A stretch of DNA of 64,000 bases from Deroplatys truncata (taxonomy: Eukaryota; Arthropoda; Insecta; Mantodea; Mantidae): contig CM060975.1 in assembly GCA_030765065.1 (NCBI GenBank), forward strand, positions 164,954,993 to 165,018,992, in the 5' to 3' direction. The notes under the pieces are model-generated. The model was not told the origin of the DNA. It did not search any database and saw nothing but the letters and a program-made list of their open reading frames with translations. Positions 34,452 through 45,271 of this stretch are shown piece after piece. A program made the translations under genes and the position numbers. Every line of letters begins with the position of its first letter. Positions within the stretch are counted from its first letter, which is position 1.

Positions 34452-35333
34452 TCTGATGTGATACATTCACATGACTTTCTCTACCATTTATCTTTGTTAG
34501 TGGGTATAAAGACTATTCTTACTACAGCTTATATCTATCTACTAGAGCTTAATACAAATAAACGTTTACAGATATAGCTACATTGCGCATTTCGTTATAG
34601 ATACAAAGAGAACAGTGACAGTCAAATGTATAAGAACTGGATGCCGTCGCTGGCTTTAAAACTATATAGTGTTTCTATGCAATTGCGAGAAACAACTGAA
34701 TGGTGACACGACTTTAAGAGAAAGACCAAGTAATGAACAATTCGAACCATTAATAACGGATATCTCAGAAATGGCTTATGCCAAAAAAAGTTTATTGGAA
34801 ATAAACTGTGTGTTTTAAAGAGATCTACATTTTTTGAATAGCACGTTTTCGTTTATCGCTTAAGGTTTACCAGTTAAACAAAATTACTTTGGAATGAAGC
34901 GGACTTTACAGGCTATTCCTAGAAAATTCCAGATACAAATTTTATTTGTCATGTACATATCTTTAATATATGGTATGTTAATCAAAATTGTTAGAGCCAT
35001 TTTTAGAAAACATATATTTTCGAAAAATGTTCCCTGTAAAGGGTAGTTTGGGATGGGGGAGTTTTTGAAAGTCTTCATTTTTTATTCTTGGAAGACACTG
35101 AACTTAAATACCAAATTTTGTATTTATCCGACTTTTCGCTTTTTGAGTTATGTTGTTCATAGCTACACAGACAGACAGACAACACACGAATCTTTTTCTA
35201 AACTTGCGTTCTTTGGATTCAGGGGGCCTTAAAACAGGTATTTTCGGTGAAATATCGATATCGAATACCGATGTATTCCGAAATGGGTGGAATGTAATAC
35301 CTTCTCTACGTATTAGTACGTGGTAGAGTAAGT
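34452..35333 (+). mobile_element. Family H element, full length, well preserved
   Basis: It begins TCTGATGTGATACATTCACA then TGACTTTCTCTACC, and ends at the hairpin CTTCTCTACGTATTAGTACG with GTGGTAGAGTAAG. Internal blocks in order: ACATTGCGCATTTCGTTATA, GCGAGAAACAACTGAATGG, GATATCTCAGAAATGGCTTA, CAGGCTATTCCTAGAAAATT, ATGTTCCCTGTAAAGGGTAG, CTGAACTTAAATACCAAATT, GGTGAAATATCGATATCGAA. The subterminal words ACTTTCTCTAC (left) and GTAGAG-AAGT (right) form an inverted pair. No frame is conserved between copies. Confidence 0.85.
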
Positions 35334-35339
35334 AATATA

Positions 35340-37260
35340 ATCTATATATGATTTTGATTAAATTTAAACAGAGTAGTAAAATACTTTAAAAACAATCGTC
35401 TTTCGTTCTTTCCTTTCTTTTGTCGGAGAAACATTAACCCATACCATTAAGGGGTTAAAGCAGCTTGAACGTTTATGTAACTGATATCTTTGATAAGGTG
35501 TAACATTGCCTGCTTGAAGAGTTAAAGGTGTTTTCCTTGCAGCGGAAATAAAAAAAAATGGAAATAAAAATGATCGTTAGTGAGGTGCGTGGGTGCCAAC
35601 AGAACCGTCTCTATGACCCTGTGACCTGGAAGATATCACATCTTTGTAAGAGACATCTTGAAATGGATATTTTTGTACACCACTTTCAATGTCAGAGAAG
35701 AATGAATGTGCATACCGGAGTCTCATATGGTACATCTGGTTTTGTAAGAGTTTGGATTGTATTCTGAAAGGCATTTCAGCTTAGGTAACAGTAGCATTTT
35801 CGTGCAAGATGAATAAGACAACACGTTGGAGCTGATTCTCTTCCGTTACCTAGAAGGTATATAAATATTCTAAATGGAAGTGCATTCTATGTGAAAGAAT
35901 GCAGGTCAGAAAGCCATGGCTCAAGGGCATTCCAATTAGTGTTACCTTCTTGAAAGTTAAATGAATTCCCCGCGTAGCTTCGTCATCATTACGCAGAATT
36001 TCACTTTAGCTCTAGAGTGGGACATTCATAATTACAACCTTCATCATACATAGTATTTGTTACTTTCCTGAAGCTCCAAAATGAATGGTTTGATAATTCT
36101 AAGAAAGCCTCATATAATCTTCCGTTTGCGTTCAGCAAATAAGGGAACACAGAAGTAAAATTTTGAATGAATAAACCCATCATTTCCAGATTCAGGCCTT
36201 TAGTATTACTGGAGAAAAATGTCAGTTTAATTACTTAAGTTGTATTATTTTTATAAATATTTATTGTCTACTGTTTGAAGAATTTAAAAATTTGCTGTGT
36301 TTTAAGAATAAAGCTTAAAAATGCCTTAAAAAGAATAATTTATATACGTTGAGACTGTGGTAAGAGGTATATTTTAAGTGCAAACAAATATACGAAGAAC
36401 TAGTTTAGGATTTTGAGATATTTATCGCAAAAGCTGGTAAAAATACGGTATTTTCGATCAGATATTCTGATATATTGATAAAACTCTTTTTTAGTGGGGG
36501 GCCATGCTGGGGAGGCCTGTATGAGTAGGCGTATCTATTGTGGCTGCTAGTTTGCTAACCTTCTTGCGCTCGGCCTTTAGTGGGTTTGCTTCTCTGAGGC
36601 CTGACATCACCTGCAGGTAATAGTAATTCCCTTTGAAAAGCACTGATTTAACGTCCTAACCGTCACTGTTGTAAGTTATTCTTGTTTTGAGGATATATAT
36701 TCATAACATGGCTTTTATTGTAGTTTGGTTAAACACAACTTTTGAATAGGATAAACATTTTTGAAGGTACAACTTTTTCATCTTTTGTCTGTTACGGTTT
36801 ATGTGTAGAAAGTCTGAAACAGTTTAATTGGATATTTTGTTTTTCAGCTATTCTGGTATAAACCATCACAAAATTTTCTCCGAATGCATAACATAATTTT
36901 TAAAATTAGGCATATAGGGTTCAATTCCAGGCAGGAAAAAGTGATTCTTAAATAAGATTGTTACGTTCTTCGCGCTTTGGAAATTATGAATGTGAAAGAC
37001 AAGGAGTGTTTTCAGTGTTTTGAAAAGCAATCAACCTAACTTGCAATCGAATGAGAAAGTCATTATTAAGGACAATTCGCTTTCAAAATTCGTTTTTAAA
37101 AGACCACGTTACCTTAGAAATTAAACGCTTTGAACTATCTTCTATAATAGCTAGTATAATTCAGTTTGCAAGAAAAGCATACATACAGAGGCAGAATATT
37201 TCCATCATGGGAAAGTGTGTAACCATTTATTTATTTATTCTAGCTTTGTTTCACATGGGA
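35340..37260. other. No recognised feature
   Basis: A+T-rich with short open frames. A GC-richer patch at 36490-36620 and a tRNA B-box-like GGGTTCAATTCCAGGC near 36918 are too isolated to call. Confidence 0.35.
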
Positions 37261-37264
37261 AATT

Positions 37265-37380
37265 CCCGTAGCACAGCAGTAACATTGCTGACTGTAGTGC
37301 GAGGGAAATTTGGGTTAATTCCCGGTAGCATCTTTGGTTGCACTTAGCCTCGTAAGATCTTTGAGACCAACTGCGGGGAT
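37265..37380 (+). mobile_element. tRNA-like SINE head fragment
   Basis: CCCGTAGCACAGCAGTAACA resembles an A-box region and TTTGGGTTAATTCCCGGTAG a degraded B box, followed by CTTAGCCTCGTAAGATCTTT, a word also present near 6100. Lone type in the window. Confidence 0.4.
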
Positions 37381-37389
37381 ACTTGACAG

Positions 37390-37660
37390 TTTTTTACAAT
37401 TTTCAATTCTTTTTATTTAGTGACGCTACTGCCACCTATCACGGTCGCCTACTGCGCCCCTGTTTCGTACTGTATTTCTTGGAGCTGTATATAATATGAA
37501 TATATTATATTCATATATTGTGTTTATTGCCTTGCTTGTTTCGTAAGTAATTCTCAGGTTCATTGAATAACGAGGTAGAGATTATCTAGACACACAAACA
37601 CCCAACATCAAACATCTATGAGAGATTCGAACCCTCGGCTACTTGAAGACTAAAAGCAGC
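37390..37660 (-). mobile_element. tRNA-like SINE, family F, degraded
   Basis: ACACACAAACACCCAACATC then GAGATTCGAACCCTCGGCTA is the same junction of tail and B box as at 28300-28345, on the minus strand. It contains the palindrome-like ATGAATATATTATATTCAT at 37496-37515. Confidence 0.5.
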
Positions 37661-37977
37661 TCCGATAAACCGTGTTTAGGAGGTGACGGAGGCGGCAGGC
37701 TGATAACATGCTGCGCCCGTTTCTGCCATCTGTCCCTAATGTAGAGAATGTAGCAACAGTGTTGTTACATTTTCTAAACATTAGGTACATCATTTATCTA
37801 CATAATATTTCAAATTGTTGCATTATCTGAAAAAGGAATCTATAGGAGATTTTAATTGCGATTCTGGAAGCCTACCACAGAAAATACATCACTGAAGAGG
37901 AGACGGGAAGATGAAAATAAGGTAGAAAAGGAAAAGGAAGAGCAATGCACACCCCCAGGTTCTGCTGTTCTACAAAC

Positions 37978-37978
<1 letters not shown>

Positions 37979-38024
<46 letters not shown>

Positions 38025-38025
38025 T
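37979..38025. repeat. (AAT)n microsatellite
   Basis: An uninterrupted ATA/AAT run of about 45 bases just upstream of a family C SINE. Confidence 0.97.
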
Positions 38026-38039
38026 AATAGTAGTAATCA

Positions 38040-38519
38040 CCGAGAGAGGTGGCGCTGGGGTAACGTTTGCGACTCGCAATCGGGAGGTCCCGGATTCAAT
38101 CCCCGGCGACCGCCCACTATGACCCATGTGTTTTTCGTGCTTTCCCCGGGTCGAGAGGCGGATGCAGGGGGTGGTTTCTCATCTACCATGATTTCCTTTC
38201 CATAATTTCCCTTTCAATCAGTTTCTTTTTCTTCTTTCACGGGTGTTTCTAGCTTTCATGATGCATGACAGTGCCCAACAGATGGCGGTGATGTGTGCTC
38301 AATGAAAATAATACTCCCGTGGACACTAGGGAACTGCTTAGTGGGTCGTTCTTCGCCCTCTCTTGGCGGCTCCAACAGTGGGGCGGGTCTGCGAACTTGG
38401 AAATGTTAGGGACTTCCACGCGTCGCTGTGACCTGTCTGTCTACGGCCTGTAGCCTTCTATAGCTCTTTCACCTCATCCCTTCCTCCTGGTAGGTGGTAG
38501 CCACAATATACCTATACCT
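38040..38519 (+). mobile_element. Long tRNA-headed SINE, family C, full length
   Basis: Head ACCGAGAGAGGTGGCGCTGG, B box CCCGGATTCAATCCCCGG, linker GTGTTTTTCGTGCTTTCCCC, body GAAATGTTAGGGACTTCCAC, CTACGGCCTGTAGCCTTCTA and CTTTCACCTCATCCCTTCCT, ending at GGTGGTAGCC. AAT microsatellites lie at both ends; a tail-derived origin of the second run is plausible. Confidence 0.85.
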
Positions 38520-38528
38520 AATAACAAT

Positions 38529-38530
<2 letters not shown>

Positions 38531-38585
<55 letters not shown>
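38531..38585. repeat. (AAT)n microsatellite
   Basis: An AAT run of about 55 bases a few bases after the end of the SINE at 38040-38519. Confidence 0.97.
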
Positions 38586-39224
38586 TCATCCACAAGCCTC
38601 GTGTCGTACAGGCAGCCATTTCATTTGCAGATTCTATACTATACATGGCGACCGTTGAGAGGAAGTCCTAGCTATAAAGGTAAGAAGAGAAAACTGACTG
38701 TGAGTGACGTTTTCCGGGAAACGGAAAAAGGATATAAATCCTTTACATTATTAGATTTTTTTTGTGATAACAAAGGCGTTAACCAAGTGTTAGTAACAAT
38801 TTGCGGATGACAGGAATTGCGCAACTAGAATCTCGTATGTTGGAGAAAATATGGCCTCCGTGCTATGAAATAATTACACACGTTAAATAAAACATGAAGC
38901 CTAGGGTAATCACACACACGGTGAAGACACATGGGCATTAGGGAATGAAATAAGTCTGTCACTAATGGCCTGAGACATATCACTGACAGAGCTCACTTAT
39001 GAAAGAAAACATGATGTACAATAGTCACACGGCTTGTTTATCTCTTAGAATTTACGTCGGATAAGATTCATCTCCACATATAGGTGTAGTATTTTGGGTC
39101 ATCCAGAGTGCACCTGCTGACTAAATCAGACGGAAGCAGTCTGCTTTATACAGTAAAATATCTCATAAAAGCAGTTCAAGCCGCTAGCAACACTAGACTC
39201 CGAGCAGCAGCAGAAAATAAAAAA
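38586..39224. other. No recognised feature
   Basis: Short open frames only. A 69-codon frame at 38601-38810 has no recognisable motif. Confidence 0.3.
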
Positions 39225-40117
39225 TCTGATGTGTTACGCTCACATGACTTTCTCCACTCTTGTACAAACTAATAAACACTTATTTTCCACCTACTTCATG
39301 TTAATCGATATAAAAATTTGCAGGAACTATCGTATTGCTAATTCTCTTGTAGTGCAAGGGGAATATGGTAGACTTCAAGCGATAGTCAAACCTTTTAAGA
39401 GCTGGTTGCTATGTGGACCATTCCATTTTCTTTCCATGTCCAGAACATAAAAAAGACGAAAGAAAAAAAAATAATTACAAATTTCTATTTGAGAAAAGTA
39501 TAAGTATTCGAAAATTCAAACAAATAACAAGGAATACCTAGCTCTGAAATGGTTCACTCGACAATATATATGACATAAATTGTGCGTTTTAACAAGATCT
39601 ACATTTTTGTGCAGTAAAATGTTGTCTATCTGTTACGGTTTACCAGTTATACAAAATTCATTCAGAATGAAGAGGACTTTTGGGGACTTTCCCAGAAAAT
39701 TCAAGATATGCATTTAATTTGTCATGAAAGAATCTTGAATAATATGATATTTTAATCAAAATCGTTAGAGCCATTTTTGAGAAAATCAAAATATTCCAAA
39801 AATGTTCCAGGTAAAGGGTAGTCTGGGGTGGGGAAATTTTCTTGAAAATGTTTGTGTTGCATCTTTGGAAGTTATTGAACTTAAATACTAAGTTTGGTAT
39901 TTATCCGAATTTTAGTTTTTGAATTACGCTGTTTACAAACACACATCTACAGACACACACACACACAGACACACACACATACACACACGGACCTTTTTTC
40001 TAAAAATGCTTTTTTTTGGATTCAGTCTCAAATTTCCGGTGAAATCTCGGTATCGAATTTTTGGGTGGAATGCAATGCTTTCCCTACTTGCTATATGTAG
40101 TAATAGAGAAAGTAAAA
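39225..40117 (+). mobile_element. Family H element, full length
   Basis: Starts TCTGATGTGTTACGCTCACA with TGACTTTCTCCAC and ends at the hairpin CTTTCCCTACTTGCTATATG with TAGTAATAGAGAAAGTAAAA. Internal blocks: GCGATAGTCAAACC, AACAAGATCTACATTTTTGT, CCAGGTAAAGGGTAGTCTGG, ATTGAACTTAAATACTAAGT. A CA-rich run at 39940-39987 occupies the microsatellite site. GAAATCTCGGTATCGAATTT precedes the hairpin. Confidence 0.85.
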
Positions 40118-40370
40118 ATGGGAATGCCTGTCGCAAAATCCAAAAAGCATACCAAGTCTACTACGAAAAACAGCAGTAGCATAATTCAAGCCAATAACAG
40201 GACAAGACTGCCTAGCCAAACACCTGCATCGAATCAAATCTTGGCATCTCTTAAATGCATTTAATGTAATAATACGGAAGAGGATCTGGGCGAACACCGT
40301 GTGGACAATTGCAGTGCATCACAAGGTGAAGATTGCAGGACAGCAGAGTACAGCAAAGACTGCTAATGAC
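40107..40370 (+). other. Open stretch directly after an H element, unknown
   Basis: Following the end of the H copy, one frame is open apart from a single stop: it starts MGMPVAKSKKHTKSTTKN and, past the stop, continues CNNTEEDLGEHRVDNC. A C-x2-C-x8-H-x4-C pattern spans the stop. This could be a decayed zinc-knuckle region of a retroelement, or chance. I do not call a gene. Confidence 0.2.
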
Positions 40371-40785
40371 TTTGGTTCAAATGCAGCATATTATAAAACA
40401 GCAACGCAATTTACGGACTGTTCATAAAATGTCTCTTCTCTCTCCAGTGAATGCTAATCAATACATAAATGGCTTCAGTTAACTAAAACTACTAATGTTT
40501 CTGATGTGGCGGTTTTTACGATATCTTCATTATTCTTGTGGCGAACTCTTGTGTACTTTCAATTATGTCATAATTATATGAAAATAAGATGAATGAAAAG
40601 GATCTAACAGCCACATCTGTAGTTTAAAGATATACATTGTAGTTTTATTGTTAACAAATCGTTTCAGAAAATAAAAATGAATGAATGGTGTACTAGGCAT
40701 AGCCTACGACCAGATCTAGACTGGAGGAAGGTATGAAGTGAGAGGGAGAATCAAGGGCGGCATATCTGGTAAATTAAATTAATCT

Positions 40786-41025
40786 AAGTTTTATTTATGG
40801 ACGCTCTTTAACTACTATGGTTCTTAGCGTCCCATTCTATATTTAGCGTGAAAGACCAGAAATTTTGCTCAGAAGCTTGAGGTCCTTTTACATGCCGTGA
40901 ATCTAAGACACGGCACCACCGGCTTTACTTTCCTTCCGAAGGAAACACGCTAAGGATTTTTACTCTCAGGAAATTCTCATCGGGTTTCAACTCGCGACCT
41001 CGGCAACTACAGGCCAGCATGGGCA
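40786..41025 (-). mobile_element. tRNA-headed SINE, family A, inverted
   Basis: Complement of the 19410 copy: TTTATTTATGGACGCTCTTT, GACACGGCACCACCGGCTTT, ACTTTCCTTCCGAAGGAAAC, CGCTAAGGATTTTTAC, and a weak head with GGTTTCAACTCGCGACC. About 50 bp at the middle of the body (the CCTGATAAAGAGG region) is shortened. Confidence 0.85.
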
Positions 41026-41044
41026 TAATTGATGGCATGGCGTA

Positions 41045-41340
41045 TCGGGGTGCCTAACGTTTCCAAATTGTGCATCCCAGTGGACGTCCCTCCAACTTCA
41101 CCGCTATGCACAAAGACAACTACATGTCGGAATTATTGATGACAGGTAGAACCTATCTCTCCTCAAAACATATCCACCAAATACGCCATACATCACCGTG
41201 GATAGCCCGTGGCCGTGTAACCCTGAAAGATGAATCGAGAAATTGGAAAGACACTAACAATTCAATGCCACAGCCGGGACTCCAACCACTGAACTTCAGG
41301 TCTCGGTGCTAAAACTCCTACCGTGCTGAGATACCTGTAC
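41045..41340 (-). mobile_element. tRNA-like SINE, unclassified, inverted
   Basis: CCACAGCCGGGACTCCAACC, GAACTTCAGGTCTCGGTGCT and CCTACCGTGCTGAGATACC form the complement of a tRNA-like head. The 200 bp to the left may be its body, but no second copy of it was found in the window. Confidence 0.4.
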
Positions 41341-41455
41341 ACGCATTAAACCTTCTTATTTGATTTGAGTACCTACCCCGCTGAACCTTTAAGGCAATCT
41401 CGATTACTTGAGATATACCTCAAGGGCGACTTTCTATTTTGCAAATGTCTACCTT

Positions 41456-42277
41456 TTTACTTTATTTACCACGTACACAGTAGGTAAAGAAGATTTCGAT
41501 ACCGAGATTTCACCGGAAATACATGCTTTGAGGACCCCTGAATCCAAAAGGTTCCGTTTGTGTGTCTGTATGACCGTAAAGAGCAAAACTCAAAAACGAA
41601 ATGTAGGGTAAATACCAAGCTTGGTATTTAAGTTCAGTACCTTCTAAAATGCAACACGAAGATTTTCAAGAAAATCCCCCATTCCCAAACTACCCTTTCC
41701 CCAGAACATTTTTCGAAATGTTGGATTTTATGAAAAATGACTCAAACGATTTTGATTAAAATACAATGTATTAATGATATTTACATGATAAATAAAATGT
41801 ATATGTTGAACTTTTCTCTCTATTCGGAAATTTATATAATCTTGCTTAACTGTTAAACGTTAAGAGATAGACGAAAACGTGCTACACAAAAAATGTTGAC
41901 TTCCTTAAAACAAACAATTTATTTCAAATACATTTTTTATGACATTAGCCACTTCTGAGATGTCCGCTATTAATGGTTCGCATTGTTCAATAGTTAACCA
42001 TTCTGTTCAAGTTCTGTTGATTTTCAGCTATTTCTCGCGATGTAATGGTAAGAGTATGGAATTTTAAGGCCAGCGTATAGCGTCCAGTTCTAAAACATTT
42101 GATTGTCGCTACTTTTTTTGTATCTATAAAGAAATGTGTAATGCAGCTATTTCCAGAACGTTTTATCTGGATTAAAATGAAGTAAATAGGAAAATAAACT
42201 TTCATAAGTATAACTTATATACCCACTAATAAGCGATAGAGGGTACATAAAGTCATGTGAATGTAACACATCAGATA
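41456..42277 (-). mobile_element. Family H element, full length
   Basis: Plus-strand order: TTTTTACTTTATTTACCACG and its complement CAGTAGGTAAAGAAG (hairpin end), CGATACCGAGATTTCACCGG, ACCCCTGAATCCAAAAGG, TTTAAGTTCAGTACCTTCTA, TACCCTTTCCCCAGAACATT, CTCGCGATGTAATGGT, TTAAGGCCAGCGTATAGCGT, then AAAGTCATGTGAATGTAACA and CATCAGA. The microsatellite site is short here. Confidence 0.85.
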
Positions 42278-42559
42278 TTATATTTTCAGGAGACTGGAGA
42301 ATTCGTGGTACATAATCCATAGGAATGCGCCCAGCGACAACGGAAATTCGCGAAACAGTAACCTTTAGGATGAGCAATCCTTAGGGTTTGTATCAAGTAA
42401 CCCGAGCCTCAGACACTACAGCCTGAGCAGTTCCAGCTGAAGTTTTAGGATAATGCACCTTTTACTTAAATATTGGAATTGATAATCCGATTCATTTCAG
42501 TATGCCTTTCGCAGCCAGCTAACCTTCTGGACATACATACAACGAAACATCTGCTAACA

Positions 42560-42676
42560 TAGGGACCTTTTTTAAATGCGATTTTCGGATTCAGGGATCC
42601 TCGAAATAAACATGAACGACCAGAAGCACTTTCCAAGTGAAATCTCATTAGGAATTCTTGTGTCCATTGCATCATT
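42560..42676 (+). mobile_element. Family H fragment (near hairpin end)
   Basis: GGGACCTTTTTTAAATGCG, TCGGATTCAGGGATCCTCG and GTGAAATCTCATTAGGAATT match the last ~130 bp before the hairpin of H, with a small extra block ATGAACGACCAGAAGCAC. Both outer ends are absent. Confidence 0.6.
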
Positions 42677-42954
42677 GTAAGAAAAGGGGCCTACCTTCAT
42701 AATGTAAATATGCGTATGTGCGTTATAAACTGTAGGTTGGCGTTAGAATTTCTATTGGAGCCTCGATAAGATTTTTTTCTGAGTTTTCTCTAATCAAAGT
42801 GAGAAGATTATTGGGATAAAAGAGAACGTTAGAAATGGGAAGGGTTTAATGATATGGAACTCTGAAGTAAAAAAGGAAAATAATTTAAGGGAAACAGAAA
42901 GTATATAAAACATATCTACTAAATAAAAATAAATAATATTTGAGATAGCCATAT

Positions 42955-43160
42955 AAAGAAAAGTCCCCCAAAAATTAAAGGACGAAGGAAAGGGCCCCCG
43001 AAACCGGGGTAGAATACCGAACTCAGGCCAGCAGGCCCCTTGTGCCCCCCGTTAGAAGATGAACCACTCCAGCCGGTCGACCCGAGGAAACCACGAAAAA
43101 CCCATGGGTCAGTGTGGGCCGTTGCCGGGATCGAAACCAGGACCTCCCGAATGAAAATCT
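42955..43160 (-). mobile_element. SINE family D, internally deleted, inverted
   Basis: On the minus strand the head (CATTCGGGAGGTCCTGGTTT, CGATCCCGGCAACGG) and linker (ATGGGTTTTTCGTGGTTTCC) are joined to GCCTGCTGGCCTGAG and CCCGGTTTCGGGGGCCC, close to the family D 3' end. Most of the body is missing. Confidence 0.6.
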
Positions 43161-43499
43161 GAAATAATGTCAACTACATTTGATAAGGAAATTAATTTAA
43201 TGAAAGGTGTATATATTTTAAAACATGATTCATATTATTAGAAATGTATTTTTATTGTGAACAATGCAAGAAGTTAAATATACCCCTCTCCTATGCCCAT
43301 TTTGGTTTTGTTCCATGGTTTGAAGGAAATACTGCGTAATTCTCAGTTTTATAAATCCCTGGACTCAGGTGAGCGTTATGACTTCACTCATTTATCTATC
43401 GTCTCTCCAGTATGAATTGTTCTAAGGAACTGCATATAAAAAATAAGAGATGCCTGTCGGTTAGAGAAGACTAAAATGCGGTTGAGCATGTTGCATCTT

Positions 43500-43552
43500 T
43501 TAGAGAGAGAGAGAGAGCTATGTATATATAGCTATTATATATATATACTATT
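43500..43552. repeat. Short (GA)n and (TA)n simple repeats
   Basis: A GA run of about 15 bases followed by a TATATAGCTATTATATATAT stretch. Confidence 0.8.
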
Positions 43553-43924
43553 CTTATTTTCAGTAAAATAATGTTAAAATATTAGTTGAAACATTAAATT
43601 ATTTAGGGACAACAAAACATTGCTTGAAGAGTATGAAGTAGTGTAATCGGCAAACAGGACACATTCAGTACTGGCCTGACAAATCAGTGATAGCTACAAG
43701 AAAAAAAGAGGACCTTACGGAATACTATATTCTACAGAAGCAACATCGGATAAAATACCATAATAACAAACTCAGAAAACCATTTGTCTTTGATTTCTAT
43801 TTGTCCAATTTATACAATCCTAGCGTATAGACGGTTATGAATGGTTGACGTCAGAGCTTCTCTTATATTGGATTAGAAGTATCAATTCCTGGCATACGAA
43901 AGAATAATCCTAACAAACTAAAGG

Positions 43925-44250
43925 AATATTATTCTAACGGACGAATAGAAGGGCACCGCAAGTAGGCCACAACGGCCCTTTTTACTTCTACCGTGACACC
44001 TGGGAGAGAGGGAGGGATGATGGGGAGAAACCCGAAGGGCGAACAGATCCGGATGAGGAAAGGCGCAAGCATGGACGGGACCCTTAACGTTTCCAGCACA
44101 TACTTCGAGTTTTGAGAGCGACACCATCTCATCATGCGTAAGAAGAAGACTGCTAGATCGTAGCCAACCGAGAAGCAGAAGCCGCCGCAGACCAAGCCTC
44201 CCTCTCAGAAACCGGCCAGCCATCCGTCGCCTCGCTGTAACCGCCCCAGC
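43925..44250 (-). mobile_element. SINE family D, 3' half, inverted
   Basis: Complement of the family D body: GCGTTTTC-like blocks are replaced by CGAAGGGCGAACAGATCCGG, GGACGGGACCCTTAACGTTT and GCACCGCAAGTAGGCCACAA, matching the ends at 54035-54200 and 57130-57250. The head is missing. The next 50 bp to the right are GC-rich and unassigned. Confidence 0.65.
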
Positions 44251-44297
44251 GTGGTAATATGGTACTCCACGGGACCTACCAGCACGCTAGACATGCG

Positions 44298-44466
44298 GCG
44301 ATTCATGAACGAATCGTTCATACGAACGACTGCAAGGAAAGAATCGCATGAATCGTGTCAGTCGTAGCATGAATCGTTCAAAATGAATCGTAAGAATTGT
44401 GCATGAATCGTCATTCAAAAAGAATCGCAAGAATCGTGTATGAATCATCGTTCAAAAAGAATCGTG
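44298..44466. repeat. Irregular GAATCGT-rich repeat array
   Basis: About ten occurrences of GAATCG(T/C) or its complement, arranged as imperfect 34-37-bp units such as GCATGAATCGT...AAAAGAATCG. The first unit GCGATTCATGAACGAATCGT is the same palindrome-like core as the 48-bp minisatellite at 46586. Confidence 0.85.
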
Positions 44467-44511
44467 ATCAGGACATGTGATCGCTTGCGCTTTGTTTACT
44501 ATCCACCCTTA

Positions 44512-45268
44512 AGCCGCTTGTACACGATAAAATTTTTGTCAAATTCAGTACTTTACAAGACTTTTCAAGAGTTGCCACAACCTTATAACTTTTCTTGTCA
44601 AATTGCTTCCAATACTTTTAAACTCTTTGAAAGTCTTGAAAGCAAATGACATGCTCCAAACGGTCAAAGATTTGACAATGATTTGATGCCTTTGGCCAAT
44701 GAAATGCGAGTATTCACAGTGCGTCACGAAATCTGCAACATGGCTGAAAGCGAAAAGTAAACAAAAATGGCTACCTGGCCCAGGTATGTCGTATGCGAAC
44801 TGAATAGGCTATACATAAGCTGGCCATGGATTACCACAAGATGAAGCAGATGAAGGCGGTTATGAAGAAATAATTGCCAGGCAGATTTCCGAACCAAGTA
44901 ATGTAGTGTGGTTAACCTATTGGTTGGTGTTATTTTCATTGTATTCCATACTCGTAATGTGATTTCATTGGATATAATACGTGAAAGTGCTACGTAATAT
45001 TAGTAAAGAGCAATATTTAATTGCGAATTGTTATACTGTGACGTAAACAGTAACTTTTTTTGCGCGTAAATTATCAATGTGTTCTGAAGGGTTTCAGTTT
45101 GGCGAAGAGACAGCTTGTAAATACACATTTTTGACATTGCCAAGTCTTATCAAGTCTTGCCAGGTTTTGCCAATCTTTTCCAATCTTGTCACATACTGAA
45201 AAACATTTCACAATTGTTCTTGTAAACTCTTGAACTGAAAAAAAAAACTTGATCGTGTACAAAGGGCT
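44512..45268. mobile_element. PIF/Harbinger-like MITE with TTA duplications
   Basis: Left end AGCCGCTTGTACACGATAAA and right end (complement) AGCCCTTTGTACACGATCAA form terminal inverted repeats. TTA lies directly outside both ends (44509-44511, 45269-45271), the 3-bp target duplication typical of PIF/Harbinger. The 757-bp element codes for no transposase that I can see. Subterminal CAAGTCTT, GCCAA and TTGTCA words recur near both ends. It sits 46 bp after the GAATCGT array. Confidence 0.85.
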
Positions 45269-45271
45269 TTA

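Noticed and set aside
37981-38585. Possible CRISPR-like or satellite array from AAT runs
   Set aside because: Simple trinucleotide microsatellites on either side of a SINE; no spacer-repeat structure.
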